Source of the DNA: Bacillota bacterium
GTDB taxonomy: Bacteria; Eremiobacterota; SpSt-956; JAKJGF01
Reading direction: 5' to 3'
DNA: 18,863 nt
NCBI GenBank assembly: GCA_029555925.1
Contig: JAKPQU010000138.1
Span: 1 to 18,863, forward strand
Position numbers and translations under genes: made by a program. The notes under the pieces are model-generated. The model did not search any database. It was not told the origin of the DNA and was given only the letters and a program-made list of their open reading frames with translations. Shown piece by piece: positions 5,293 to 11,947 of this stretch. The stretch's first letter is position 1. Each line of letters begins with the position of its first letter.

Positions 5293-7611
5293 TTGAATCT
5301 CGGCGAACAATTTTCAAGTCCCGGTGGTAAGAAACTTATTGAAATAACCAATATTTACAGATGGATTCTCCTGGCTCTGGGTGCTTTCTCCATATATGCC
5401 CTTAATTATCAATACATGACACCGCCTCCTGCTGCTCTTCCCATGCCAGGTATCATAATACCGGCTGTAATAATTCTGCTTAATACTGTACTTACAATGT
5501 TTTCTTTACAGGTAAAAAACACATCAATGGCATGGGTTTTAATAGTTATGGAGCTTATAAATTCCTTTATTCTCTTTTATTTTTACGGAACCCAGTTTTC
5601 ACTCCTTGTAATGCTTGTACCTCTTATGGAAATAACAATTTTTGCCGAATCTGCAGTCATTTTCTTTATTATACTGCTGGCTATAGGGATAATAGTTGTT
5701 GGTATGAAGGAAATACTGATAAAAATAGATAAAGTCATCATACCGCCTTTACCGGGCCTGGATGAGGTAATAAAAGACAAAGTCAGATGGCTTGCAAGAA
5801 TGTTAATGATGAGACCTGTTATAGATTCAATAGTAACAACTATTATTATACTGTGGTTCTCAAATTATGTAATCAATGAAGAAAAGAACTTTGAAAAGCA
5901 GAAGAAAAGAGCAAATGATGAAAGACAGCTCTTTCAGGAAGAGATAAAAGGACTCAATGAAAAACTGGATACACTCTATCAGGAACATGATCAGATGAAT
6001 GAACAGCTGGTAAAAATGACCGATGAAACAAAGGAAAGTCAGGAGGCCCTTGCAAAACAGAAATATTTTGTGAAATTTATAAACACTGTAGCATCGTCGA
6101 AACATATGGACGAAGCCATAGAGAGAACCGTAAGAAATATAGAAAATGTAATTCCATGTCAGACAAGCTGTTTTTTCATAGTTGAAGAAGAGCATGGCGA
6201 AAAAGAACTGGTTCCTAAAAAAGTATTGAGTCCTTTCACAGAAGAAATTAACAATTTAATAATCCCTTTCGGAGATGGAATCATCGGATGGGTGGCAGAG
6301 ACGGGACAGTCTGCCATCACAGGGAACGGAACATTTACCCCCAGGGGCACAAGAGAGGTTTTACGTTCCCTTCTTGACCATGAACCGTCTGCTCTGGCAG
6401 TACCTGTTATGGTACAGGACGAAGTCAAAGGAGTATTGTATTTAAGTCACCCCGATAAAAATACTATGACAGAGGAAGATGAAAAAATACTGAAGTCTGC
6501 AGGTATAATACTTGCAAGTTTTATACCTCAGAAACCGGTAATTCAGGTAAAAGAAGATACAGGTTTTCGCCAGAAGGAAGATGAGATGAACAGTCTCATA
6601 GAAACACTGCAACACATGATTGTCACGAATAAGGGTTTGTTCAGCAGTTTAAATCTGGAAGCTGCCATAGGTAATCTTGTCGATACTGTTATCAGTACGA
6701 TGGACTGTCAATCATGTCTTATATTCCTGGAAAAGAGAACAGATGACGGCATATTATTAAAAATAACGGCTGCTTCAGGCCCATATGCAGATAATTTTAA
6801 AAATTACAAGGTAAAACCTTCGGAAGAAATTGTAGGTTATGTCTACAGAACCGGGAAAGATGTACTTATTACAAATGGCACATACAGACCTGAAGAACCG
6901 GGAGAACCGGAATACAGGGTTCTTCTTAAATCGGAATTATCGGCTCTTGTCATCCCGCTGCAGCTTGAAGAGAAAACTACAGGTGTGATATATATGAGTC
7001 AGCAGGGTACAGGCAGTTACACTGTTCAGGATCAGGAACTTATGAGTATAATGGGACAGTACGGAGCAATTGCCATACAGAATGCCATTGACTATGAAAA
7101 AACTGCCAATATGGGGATTACAGACGAACTTACAGGACTTGAAAACAGGAAATACTTTGAACGAAGAATACATGAAGAACTGGCAATATGCAGAAGATTT
7201 GATTACGGTTTTGCTCTGGCTCTCATAGATATAGATCATTTTACAAGATTCAATGAAATATACGGAAAAGAAGTAGGAGATTTACTGCTCAGAGAAATAG
7301 CGGGGCTTCTTTCTTCTTATTGCAGAGAAACTGACTGTATAGCAAGAATAGAAAAAGATCTTTTCGGAATCATATTTGTCCATATAAACAAAAAAAGTGA
7401 TGCCGTGGTTACATCGGAACGATTGAGAAACTTCATAGAAAACACCGATTTCGGTTCAGAACTCGGTGAAGCGCTGCAACTTACAGTCAGCATGGGAGTT
7501 TCCGTATATCCTGATGACGGAGATACAGCAGACATACTGCTGGATCAGTCCTATATAACACTCGACGAAGCCAGGAAAAGCGGAGGTAACAGGACATTTT
7601 TTATGGGCTAA
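5293..7611 (+). CDS. Membrane sensor: six TM segments, two GAF domains, degenerate GGDEF with intact I-site
   Basis: 772 residues from TTG 5293, set by AAGGGG ten bases upstream; hydrophobic segments follow directly. Membrane segments lie near 21-39, 53-72, 80-98, 102-117, 119-138 and 175-194. A coiled coil spans about 196-255. GAF 1 is about 260-410 (FGDGIIGWVAETGQ, 327-339; ALAVPVMVQDEVKGVLYLS, 367-385). GAF 2 is about 445-600 (EEIVGYVYRTGKDVLI, 511-526; LVIPLQLEEKTTGVIYMS). The GGDEF domain (604-772) keeps DELTGLENRKYF (611-622), the metal-site Asp in IDID (646), SMGVSVYPDDG and DEARKSGGNR. The active-site GGDEF is replaced by EKDLF (687-691), while the upstream I-site RxxD (R678-D681) is at its canonical spacing. 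This suggests a protein that binds c-di-GMP rather than makes it, comparable to PelD, which also joins membrane segments, GAF and degenerate GGDEF. No pel genes are near. Confidence 0.85.
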   Translation: MNLGEQFSSPGGKKLIEITNIYRWILLALGAFSIYALNYQYMTPPPAALPMPGIIIPAVIILLNTVLTMFSLQVKNTSMAWVLIVMELINSFILFYFYGTQFSLLVMLVPLMEITIFAESAVIFFIILLAIGIIVVGMKEILIKIDKVIIPPLPGLDEVIKDKVRWLARMLMMRPVIDSIVTTIIILWFSNYVINEEKNFEKQKKRANDERQLFQEEIKGLNEKLDTLYQEHDQMNEQLVKMTDETKESQEALAKQKYFVKFINTVASSKHMDEAIERTVRNIENVIPCQTSCFFIVEEEHGEKELVPKKVLSPFTEEINNLIIPFGDGIIGWVAETGQSAITGNGTFTPRGTREVLRSLLDHEPSALAVPVMVQDEVKGVLYLSHPDKNTMTEEDEKILKSAGIILASFIPQKPVIQVKEDTGFRQKEDEMNSLIETLQHMIVTNKGLFSSLNLEAAIGNLVDTVISTMDCQSCLIFLEKRTDDGILLKITAASGPYADNFKNYKVKPSEEIVGYVYRTGKDVLITNGTYRPEEPGEPEYRVLLKSELSALVIPLQLEEKTTGVIYMSQQGTGSYTVQDQELMSIMGQYGAIAIQNAIDYEKTANMGITDELTGLENRKYFERRIHEELAICRRFDYGFALALIDIDHFTRFNEIYGKEVGDLLLREIAGLLSSYCRETDCIARIEKDLFGIIFVHINKKSDAVVTSERLRNFIENTDFGSELGEALQLTVSMGVSVYPDDGDTADILLDQSYITLDEARKSGGNRTFFMG

Positions 7612-7740
7612 TTTTTCAGTGACCAGTGACCGGTTATCAGTGACCAGTTATTAGTTCACTTTTCACGACTCACTATAATCGTCACGCGTAACGCGTGACG
7701 GGTAAGTTCCACTCTTCACTTTTCACGCCTCACGACTCAC
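7612..7740. repeat. Heptamer-type repeat tract between convergent genes
   Basis: It starts with CAGTGAC-type units (CAGTGACCAGTGACCGG... to about 7655). Two copies of CACTTTTCACG-x-CTCACG/CACTTTTCACGACTCAC follow, at about 7659-7676 and 7717-7740. Between them sits a perfect hairpin, CGTCACGCG-TAA-CGCGTGACG (7680-7700, 9-bp stem, 3-base loop). It separates the convergent 5293 gene and pth. The final codons (S-E-S) and TGA of pth lie inside it. The hairpin lacks a T-run but could still slow or protect both transcripts. Confidence 0.8.
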
Positions 7741-8344
7741 TTTTCTCCTCATCAGGCAAAAAACTCTTATTATAATTGCTCATTGCCGCTTCAATCCCTG
7801 ATTTAATAAAAGCATCCACACCTTCTGCGCCTTTATCTATAACGGTAGAGAAACGTTCCATATCCCTGTCCGATATGCCGGATAATACAAAGTTCGCCGC
7901 ATCGCCGTATTCGGCGTTACCTATACCGATTCTCAGCCTGGGGAAATTATCTGTGCCAAGTAAATTAATAATGGATTTTAAACCATTATGCCCGCCGCTA
8001 CTTCCTTTTCCTCTGAAACGAAGAACACCGACGGGCAGATTAAAATCATCACAGATAACAAGTATATTATCAAGTTCTGCCTTATACCAGTTGATAAGAG
8101 GGCATACTGCTTCACCACTTAAATTCATATAGGTCTGGGGCTTCGCCAGAACTATCTTTTCAGAAATCATCCCTTCCGAAGAAGGAAATCTTACAGTTGT
8201 TTCGGCAATGAAAGCCTTAAAGAGACGGCCGGAAAAATCTGTTCCATACATTCCGGCCAGTTTATCTAAAAGCATAAAACCAAGGTTATGCCTTGTTTTA
8301 GCATAGGTTCTTCCTGGATTACCAAGACCGACTATGAGCTTCAA
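7730..8344 (-). CDS. pth: Peptidyl-tRNA hydrolase
   Basis: Pth releases tRNA from stalled peptidyl-tRNA. 204 residues, slightly longer than the usual 185-200. MKLIVGLGNPGRTYAKTRHN gives N9 and the catalytic His19; KPQTYMNLSG gives N74; ICDDFNLPVG gives the catalytic Asp (D99/D100); GSSGGHNGLKSI gives N120. All family residues are present. The start is TTG 8344, two bases after the rplY stop; the family N-terminus begins exactly there, which supports TTG although the ribosome site (a GAAGAAGAAGA stretch within the end of rplY) is weak. This suggests coupling to rplY. The C-terminal tail ends inside the repeat tract. Confidence 0.95.
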   Translation of the reverse strand: MKLIVGLGNPGRTYAKTRHNLGFMLLDKLAGMYGTDFSGRLFKAFIAETTVRFPSSEGMISEKIVLAKPQTYMNLSGEAVCPLINWYKAELDNILVICDDFNLPVGVLRFRGKGSSGGHNGLKSIINLLGTDNFPRLRIGIGNAEYGDAANFVLSGISDRDMERFSTVIDKGAEGVDAFIKSGIEAAMSNYNKSFLPDEEKSES

Positions 8345-8346
8345 GG

Positions 8347-9000
8347 TTAATCTTCTTCTTCGCCCTTTCCTTTGCTTATGACTTCAGGCTGTGCTTTTTC
8401 AGTCGGGAACAGAAGTTCTTCTCCCTCAGGTTTTGCCGTTTCTTCTCTTCCTTCCGTGTAATGAATAACGAATTCTCCGGGGTCTCCGAGGATTGTAACA
8501 CCTTCGGGAGCTTTTAACTGTCCCAGTGTAACACTTTCTCCCAGCTTGAGCTGCGTAAGATCCAGATCTATGGACTTCGGAATATTCAGAGGCAGACATT
8601 CTACTTCTACTTCCCACATAATGTGTTCAACCATACCTTTACCTCTTCCGTCTTTCGGTTCTGCCGTAACATGTATGGGAACCATAACAACAGTTTTATC
8701 TTCAAGAGAAATTCTCTTGAAATCTACATGAAGAAGACCTGATTTCAGGATTTCTTTCTGCACATCCTGAACCATTACAGTATGTTTTTCTCCTGTGTTA
8801 CCGGCAACAGTAAGATTTAAAAGAACATTATCTCTTCCTCTGAGCGCTTTCTCCATATCTCTGCTGTTTACCTGAACGGAAAAAGCTTCTTTACCGAGTC
8901 CGTAGATTACGCCGGGAACTTTGCCCATTTTTCTTATTTTTCTGCAGTATTCTTTGCCTGATACTTCTCTTGTTTCAACCTGAAGTTCTAATATTTCCAT
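8347..9000 (-). CDS. rplY: Ribosomal protein bL25 (Ctc/TL5 type)
   Basis: 217 residues. The N-terminal 5S-rRNA-binding domain shows LELQVETREVSGKEYCRKIR, KVPGVIYG (28-35) and later QKEILKSGLLHVDF. The C-terminal TL5-type beta domain follows (VPIHVTAEPKDGRGKGMVEH, LNIPKSIDLDLTQLKLGESV), then an acidic tail rich in Glu. The length fits the long Ctc form rather than the short E. coli L25. ATG 9000 is preceded by a consensus AGGAGG eight bases away. It lies between the GlmU-like gene (57 bases upstream) and pth (2 bases downstream). Many bacteria have glmU-prs-rplY-pth in this order; prs is absent here. Confidence 0.95.
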   Translation of the reverse strand: MEILELQVETREVSGKEYCRKIRKMGKVPGVIYGLGKEAFSVQVNSRDMEKALRGRDNVLLNLTVAGNTGEKHTVMVQDVQKEILKSGLLHVDFKRISLEDKTVVMVPIHVTAEPKDGRGKGMVEHIMWEVEVECLPLNIPKSIDLDLTQLKLGESVTLGQLKAPEGVTILGDPGEFVIHYTEGREETAKPEGEELLFPTEKAQPEVISKGKGEEED

Positions 9001-9057
9001 AAATTTATCCTCCTATATTTTATAAAATTATTTTATACACATTAAAAAAATTCTCCC

Positions 9058-10047
9058 TTAAACATCATGGGGGAGAAAATCAAAATTCATTTTTTTGTTA
9101 TTTATAACGTTAGAATTCGCTACTACAGTATTATTTTCCACAGAAGAATCTTTAATTCTGGCAAAAGGGCCTATAATACAATTTTCTCCTATATTCGTAT
9201 GTCCTTCAAGGGATGTAAAGGGATAAATAACACTATCTTTTCCTATATTCACATAAGCTTCTATGTATGTATTATCAGGATCGATTACCGTAATTCCATT
9301 GAGCATAAATCGTTCAAGACACCTCTTTCTGAGGATCCTGGAAGAAAAAGCAAGCTCTACTCTGGTATTTATACCACCGGTAGATTCAAAGTCTTCAGTG
9401 CAAAAACCTCTTACAAAGAGTCCATTCTTAAAAGCCAGTCCTATGACATCGGTCAGGTACATTTCTCCCTGGGCATTGTCCCTCTTTAAAAGGGGTAAAA
9501 ACTCCCTGAGAACGGAAGCTCGAAAACAATAGGTTCCTGTATTGATTTCTTTTATTTTTCTCTCTTCTTCCGTGCCGTCTTTATATTCCACAATAGCCGT
9601 GACTCTCTGACCATTACGGACAATTCTTCCATAATGACCTGGATCGTTCAGAGTAGTCGTCAGGATAGCAATATCTGCACGGGAATTCTTATAATCATCA
9701 ATTAATTGTTGAATCACCGTGGCAGACAACAGGGGGGTATCTCCGGAAAGAACAAGAACATGACCGGGAAAATCAACAAAATAATCCCATGCCTGAAGCA
9801 CCGCATGACCTGTACCAAGCTGTTCCCGTTGAAGAACACATTTCCCGCGATTCTTCACGGCTTTTTCCACCATTTCATGTCCTTCGCCAGTAACAATTAC
9901 TCTGTTGCAAAGAGAAAGTTCATCTGTAACATCAAGTACATAGTCTACCATAGGTTTCCCGTTAAGTCTGTGTAAAACCTTTGGCAGACCGGACTTCATC
10001 CTCGTGCCTTTTCCTGCGGCCAGTATAACAGTCAGAAAATTATCCAT
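9058..10047 (-). CDS. GlmU-like UDP-GlcNAc pyrophosphorylase lacking the acetyltransferase domain
   Basis: The uridylyltransferase half of GlmU makes UDP-GlcNAc from GlcNAc-1-P and UTP for peptidoglycan and envelope sugars. Visible motifs: LAAGKGTRMKSGLPKVLH (9-26), QREQLGTGHAV, LSGDTPLL, EINTGTYCF, NAQGEMYLTDVI. After the Rossmann-type domain come only about three hexapeptide coils (IEAYVNIGKDSVIYPFTS..., IGENCIIGPFARI), and the protein ends at residue 329 where full GlmU runs to about 450-460. The acetyltransferase active site is missing, and no remnant of it lies in 9001-9057, so this is a natural end or an old loss. Start: ATG 10047 (GGGA six bases upstream) places LAAG at the usual distance; GTG 10074 and ATG 10059 are in frame. 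The acetylation step must come from another enzyme or be unnecessary. Confidence 0.85.
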   Translation of the reverse strand: MDNFLTVILAAGKGTRMKSGLPKVLHRLNGKPMVDYVLDVTDELSLCNRVIVTGEGHEMVEKAVKNRGKCVLQREQLGTGHAVLQAWDYFVDFPGHVLVLSGDTPLLSATVIQQLIDDYKNSRADIAILTTTLNDPGHYGRIVRNGQRVTAIVEYKDGTEEERKIKEINTGTYCFRASVLREFLPLLKRDNAQGEMYLTDVIGLAFKNGLFVRGFCTEDFESTGGINTRVELAFSSRILRKRCLERFMLNGITVIDPDNTYIEAYVNIGKDSVIYPFTSLEGHTNIGENCIIGPFARIKDSSVENNTVVANSNVINNKKMNFDFLPHDV

Positions 10048-10155
10048 AGGAATTCCCATTAACCTGGCTATCACCAGCTATCATGTGAGGTACAATCAGT
10101 GATGGCATATTATTACCTGCAGATTGTTCAATAATAAAGCTGATTAGCCTGTAAT

Positions 10156-10175
10156 AAAAAGGAGCTTTCTGCTCC
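10156..10175 (-). terminator. Rho-independent terminator after tRNA-Gln
   Basis: Read on the minus strand: GGAGC-AGAAA-GCTCC followed directly by TTTTT. With the flanking A-T pair (10160/10176) the stem has six base pairs. It lies 18 bases after the tRNA, between it and the GlmU-like gene, so the tRNA is probably a separate short transcript with some read-through to glmU possible. Confidence 0.75.
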
Positions 10176-10193
10176 TACATAAACACAATTCTA

Positions 10194-10265
10194 CTGAGGC
10201 GGCAGGATTCGAACCTGCGAATGCTGGATCCAAAATCCAGTGCCTTACCGCTTGGCGACGCCTCA
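10194..10265 (-). tRNA. tRNA-Gln (anticodon UUG)
   Basis: Minus-strand cloverleaf: acceptor TGAGGCG/CGCCTCA (7 bp), D arm GCC-AAGCGGTAA-GGC, anticodon arm CTGGA-TTTTGGA-TCCAG with anticodon TTG, short variable loop, T arm GCAGG-TTCGAAT-CCTGC. Discriminator base G73 (complement of C10194) is usual for glutamine tRNAs. CCA is not encoded (next bases TAG) and must be added enzymatically. All stems pair without mismatch. Confidence 0.97.
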
Positions 10266-10288
10266 ACTAAAAAGTACAGTGAAAATAT

Positions 10289-10317
10289 ATTATAAAGAAA
10301 AAAACCTGTTATGTCAA
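10289..10317 (-). promoter_or_regulatory. Consensus sigma-70 promoter of tRNA-Gln
   Basis: On the minus strand, TTGACA (10317-10312), 17-base spacer, TATAAT (10294-10289): both boxes and the spacing are perfect. The predicted start is about 15-18 bases before the tRNA 5' end. A promoter this strong fits a stable RNA gene. The -35 box lies inside a palindrome (see 10313-10335). Confidence 0.88.
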
Positions 10318-10335
10318 GTGATTTAAAGACTTGAC
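10313..10335. promoter_or_regulatory. Palindrome shared by two back-to-back -35 boxes
   Basis: GTCAAGT (10313-10319), nine-base centre GATTTAAAG, ACTTGAC (10329-10335): perfect 7-bp arms. Each arm contains a TTGAC, one for the minus-strand tRNA promoter and one for a possible plus-strand promoter. It may be a simple back-to-back promoter pair or an operator; nothing else identifies a regulator. Confidence 0.45.
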
Positions 10336-10359
10336 TTTATATAAATAAAAGGTAATAAT
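10331..10359 (+). promoter_or_regulatory. Possible plus-strand promoter for the protease gene
   Basis: TTGACT (10331-10336), 17-base spacer, AATAAT (10354-10359), or TAATAA with a 16-base spacer. The -35 box is good, the -10 box mediocre. It would produce a leader of about 170 bases, containing the hairpins at 10402-10506, before the ATG at 10534. Confidence 0.35.
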
Positions 10360-10364
10360 TATAT

Positions 10365-10387
10365 CGTGACGCGTGACGCGTGACGGG
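10365..10387. repeat. Heptamer repeat, forward copy
   Basis: Three exact CGTGACG units followed by GG, preceded by ATAT and followed by GAGAAT. All units have the same sign, so this copy cannot fold on itself, unlike those at 7680 and 10484. It pairs in inverted orientation with the copy at 11879-11910. Confidence 0.85.
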
Positions 10388-10401
10388 AGAATATTATAAC
10401 C

Positions 10402-10506
10402 TTCAGCCGCCTGAATCATGTGTTATACTTTACCAAAGACCATGAATGATTTCAGTCATAAGCGGTAATGACAATCATTCCTCGCGTGACGCGTAACGCG
10501 TCACGC
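10402..10506 (+). other. Hairpin-rich 5' leader of the protease gene
   Basis: Three successive hairpins: TTCAG-CCGC-CTGAA (10402-10415); a two-step stem with GAATGAT/ATCATTC (10444-10450/10474-10480) and inner GTCAT/ATGAC (10455-10459/10468-10472); and the 10-bp heptamer hairpin GCGTGACGCG-TAA-CGCGTCACGC (10484-10506). The last ends 14 bases before AGAGGTG, the ribosome site. I recognise no riboswitch family. A control or stability element is plausible but unproven. Confidence 0.4.
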
Positions 10507-10512
10507 ATCACG
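10481..10512. repeat. Heptamer repeat, hairpin copy upstream of the protease
   Basis: CTCGCGTGACGCGTAACGCG followed by TCACGCATCACG. A change of sign in the middle (GTGACG then CGTCAC) makes a perfect 10-bp stem with loop TAA at 10484-10506. Its flanks (TTCCTCGCG... CACGA) match the copy at 11879-11910 in the same orientation. Confidence 0.85.
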
Positions 10513-10533
10513 ACTAAAACAGAGGTGACAGAT

Positions 10534-11193
10534 ATGAAGAACAATGTCAGATCTATCATATTATTATTACTGATTTCCTTTATATTACTTCTTCCTGTTA
10601 AAACAGAAGCCCAGTATTATCCTCAAACCTACAATAACTACAATAATTATAACAATTATAACGAACAGACCTATACCGTTAAACTGGACAATTTTGAATT
10701 CTGCACGGCAGAACAGAAAGAAACTCAATGGTGCTGGGCAACCTGCATTGCAATGGCTCTTAATTATTATGATATTCCATGCACACAGGAAGAGGTAGTA
10801 ATGAGAACCTATGGCACCCTCGTAAACTATCCTGCAAGGGATCTATTTCAAATAGCATCATACATGAACGGGTGGGGTGTTACACAGCACGGGAAAAAAG
10901 TCTATGTTACTGCAGAAGCCTATCCGGAATATGTATTCATACCTTTCCAGAATATTATCCAGGAACTTGATAATGGCAAACCTTTTATTATAGGTGTAAA
11001 AAATCAGGACGGTTCGGGCCATGTAGTGGTGTGCTACGGAGTTGACTGGTGTAATACTTACCAGGGGCCATGGGTTACCTGTTTTCACGTGTTTGATCCA
11101 TGGCCGGGAAACGGCAAAAGTGACTGGGATACGGAAGAATTGAGAAGCAGATGGATGGGTGCCATAAGTATAGATGTACAATCAGGCCGGTAA
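10534..11193 (+). CDS. Secreted papain-like cysteine protease (AvrRpt2/C70 or C39-like)
   Basis: 219 residues. ATG 10534 is chosen because AGAGGTG lies six bases upstream and a signal peptide starts there (KNNVR, then a hydrophobic core to about 21, likely cleavage after TEA, 24-26); an in-frame ATG at 10468 would add 22 residues encoded by the heptamer repeat. After the signal comes a low-complexity NNY repeat (34-43), then QWCWATCIAMALNYY with catalytic Cys67, DGSGHVVVCYGVDW with His163, and HVFDPWPG with Asp188. The spacing and the QWCWA and DPWPG motifs match the papain-like AvrRpt2/C70 and bacteriocin-peptidase-like groups. Extra cysteines (57, 71, 83, 167, 173, 183) suggest disulfides. 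It stands alone between convergent and divergent genes, so its substrate is unknown. Confidence 0.8.
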   Translation: MKNNVRSIILLLLISFILLLPVKTEAQYYPQTYNNYNNYNNYNEQTYTVKLDNFEFCTAEQKETQWCWATCIAMALNYYDIPCTQEEVVMRTYGTLVNYPARDLFQIASYMNGWGVTQHGKKVYVTAEAYPEYVFIPFQNIIQELDNGKPFIIGVKNQDGSGHVVVCYGVDWCNTYQGPWVTCFHVFDPWPGNGKSDWDTEELRSRWMGAISIDVQSGR

Positions 11194-11224
11194 TTTGTCT
11201 CTGCAGGAAAGAAGGATTGAGTAT

Positions 11225-11268
11225 GCAGTAACCGGTAAGTATCCTGTATTCTACTCACCGGTCACTGC
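11225..11268. terminator. Long hairpin between convergent genes
   Basis: Arms 11225-11241 and 11252-11268 (17 bases each, ten-base loop) match at 15 of 17 positions. On the minus-strand RNA the two differences become G-U pairs, so the stem is fully paired; on the plus strand they are A-C mismatches. TTTT follows on the plus side. It serves as the likely end of the protease transcript and of the 11292 lipoprotein transcript. Its units (CAGTAACCGGTAAGT) resemble the CAGTGACC-type units at 7617, so it may belong to the same repeat family. Confidence 0.55.
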
Positions 11269-11291
11269 TTTTGCTCTCCATTTCCGAACAA

Positions 11292-11780
11292 TCACTGTCC
11301 CTGAAATTGATCTACCTGCTTTTTGGCATCAAGTGCCTTATTTATATAGTGCCCCGGATTTAACTGGTTTGCACCGTCACCAGTAGAAACGCCGCCCCCT
11401 TTTTTAATGGGAAGAGGAGGCATATTTGCAGTATTTATGCTGAGAGTATTGTATTCAGCCATAAACGTTCCTGTTGCACCCAGTGCTTTCGAGACATCTA
11501 TAGCTGCAATGTAAATAACACCATCTTTATTCAGATAATATTTTTCAATTTTCTTATCTATTTCGTCATAACCTGAACGCATCTTTCCTTCTTCAACAGA
11601 AGGAGTCAGATGAAGTTTTTGCAGAAAAGGCTCTGCCTCCAGATAAACTACATTATCGACAGACAGAATCTTACCTTCGAATTTTGCAGTGTCTATCTTT
11701 ACTTCAGGGAGAGCATTATTTTTACAGGATATTAAGCAGGAAATAATGATTAATAAAAGAATAAATGATATTTTTTTCAT
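11292..11780 (-). CDS. Lipoprotein, copper-amine-oxidase N-domain-like
   Basis: 162 residues. ATG 11780 is preceded by AGGAGGGGAG. Lipoprotein signal: MKKISFILLLIIIS followed by lipobox LISC with Cys19. The mature part holds two segments of the kind found in copper amine oxidase N-terminal-like repeats, VYLEAEPFLQKLHLTPSV (about 45-62) and VIYIAAIDVSKALGATGTFM (about 88-107), which are stalk-like beta-alpha units common in bacterial surface proteins. A Gly/Pro-rich tail ends in LDAKKQVDQFQGQ. The match is weak and function unknown. Its neighbours do not reveal a pathway. Confidence 0.7.
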   Translation of the reverse strand: MKKISFILLLIIISCLISCKNNALPEVKIDTAKFEGKILSVDNVVYLEAEPFLQKLHLTPSVEEGKMRSGYDEIDKKIEKYYLNKDGVIYIAAIDVSKALGATGTFMAEYNTLSINTANMPPLPIKKGGGVSTGDGANQLNPGHYINKALDAKKQVDQFQGQ

Positions 11781-11878
11781 AATCTCCCCTCCTTACAGAT
11801 ATCATAGTGAGTAGAACAGAATACTTTTCTACTCACTATTTATAGTTTAGGAATGAAAATTTATTAATTGTCTCTTTC

Positions 11879-11910
11879 CTCGCGTCACGCGTTACGCGTT
11901 ACGCGTCACG
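11879..11910. repeat. Heptamer repeat, reverse copy
   Basis: CTCGCGTCACG followed by CGTTACG, CGTTACG, CGTCACG, without internal sign change. It lies in the 167-base gap between the 11292 and 12850 lipoprotein genes, both on the minus strand, and so would be transcribed as the 3' end of the upstream one (12850). Nothing else identifiable is in that gap. Confidence 0.85.
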
Positions 11911-11947
11911 ATTAATATATTTGAGACATTTATTTAACTGCCATTCC

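Noticed and set aside
10468..10533. 22-residue N-terminal extension of the protease from ATG 10468
   Set aside because: It is encoded by the heptamer hairpin and lacks a ribosome site; the signal peptide and AGAGGTG place the start at 10534.
11086..11091. CACGTG core with TTTT before it, resembling parS, a few kb from parAB
   Set aside because: Only the left half fits TGTTTCACGTGAAACA; the right half is TTTGA, and it lies inside the protease coding sequence.
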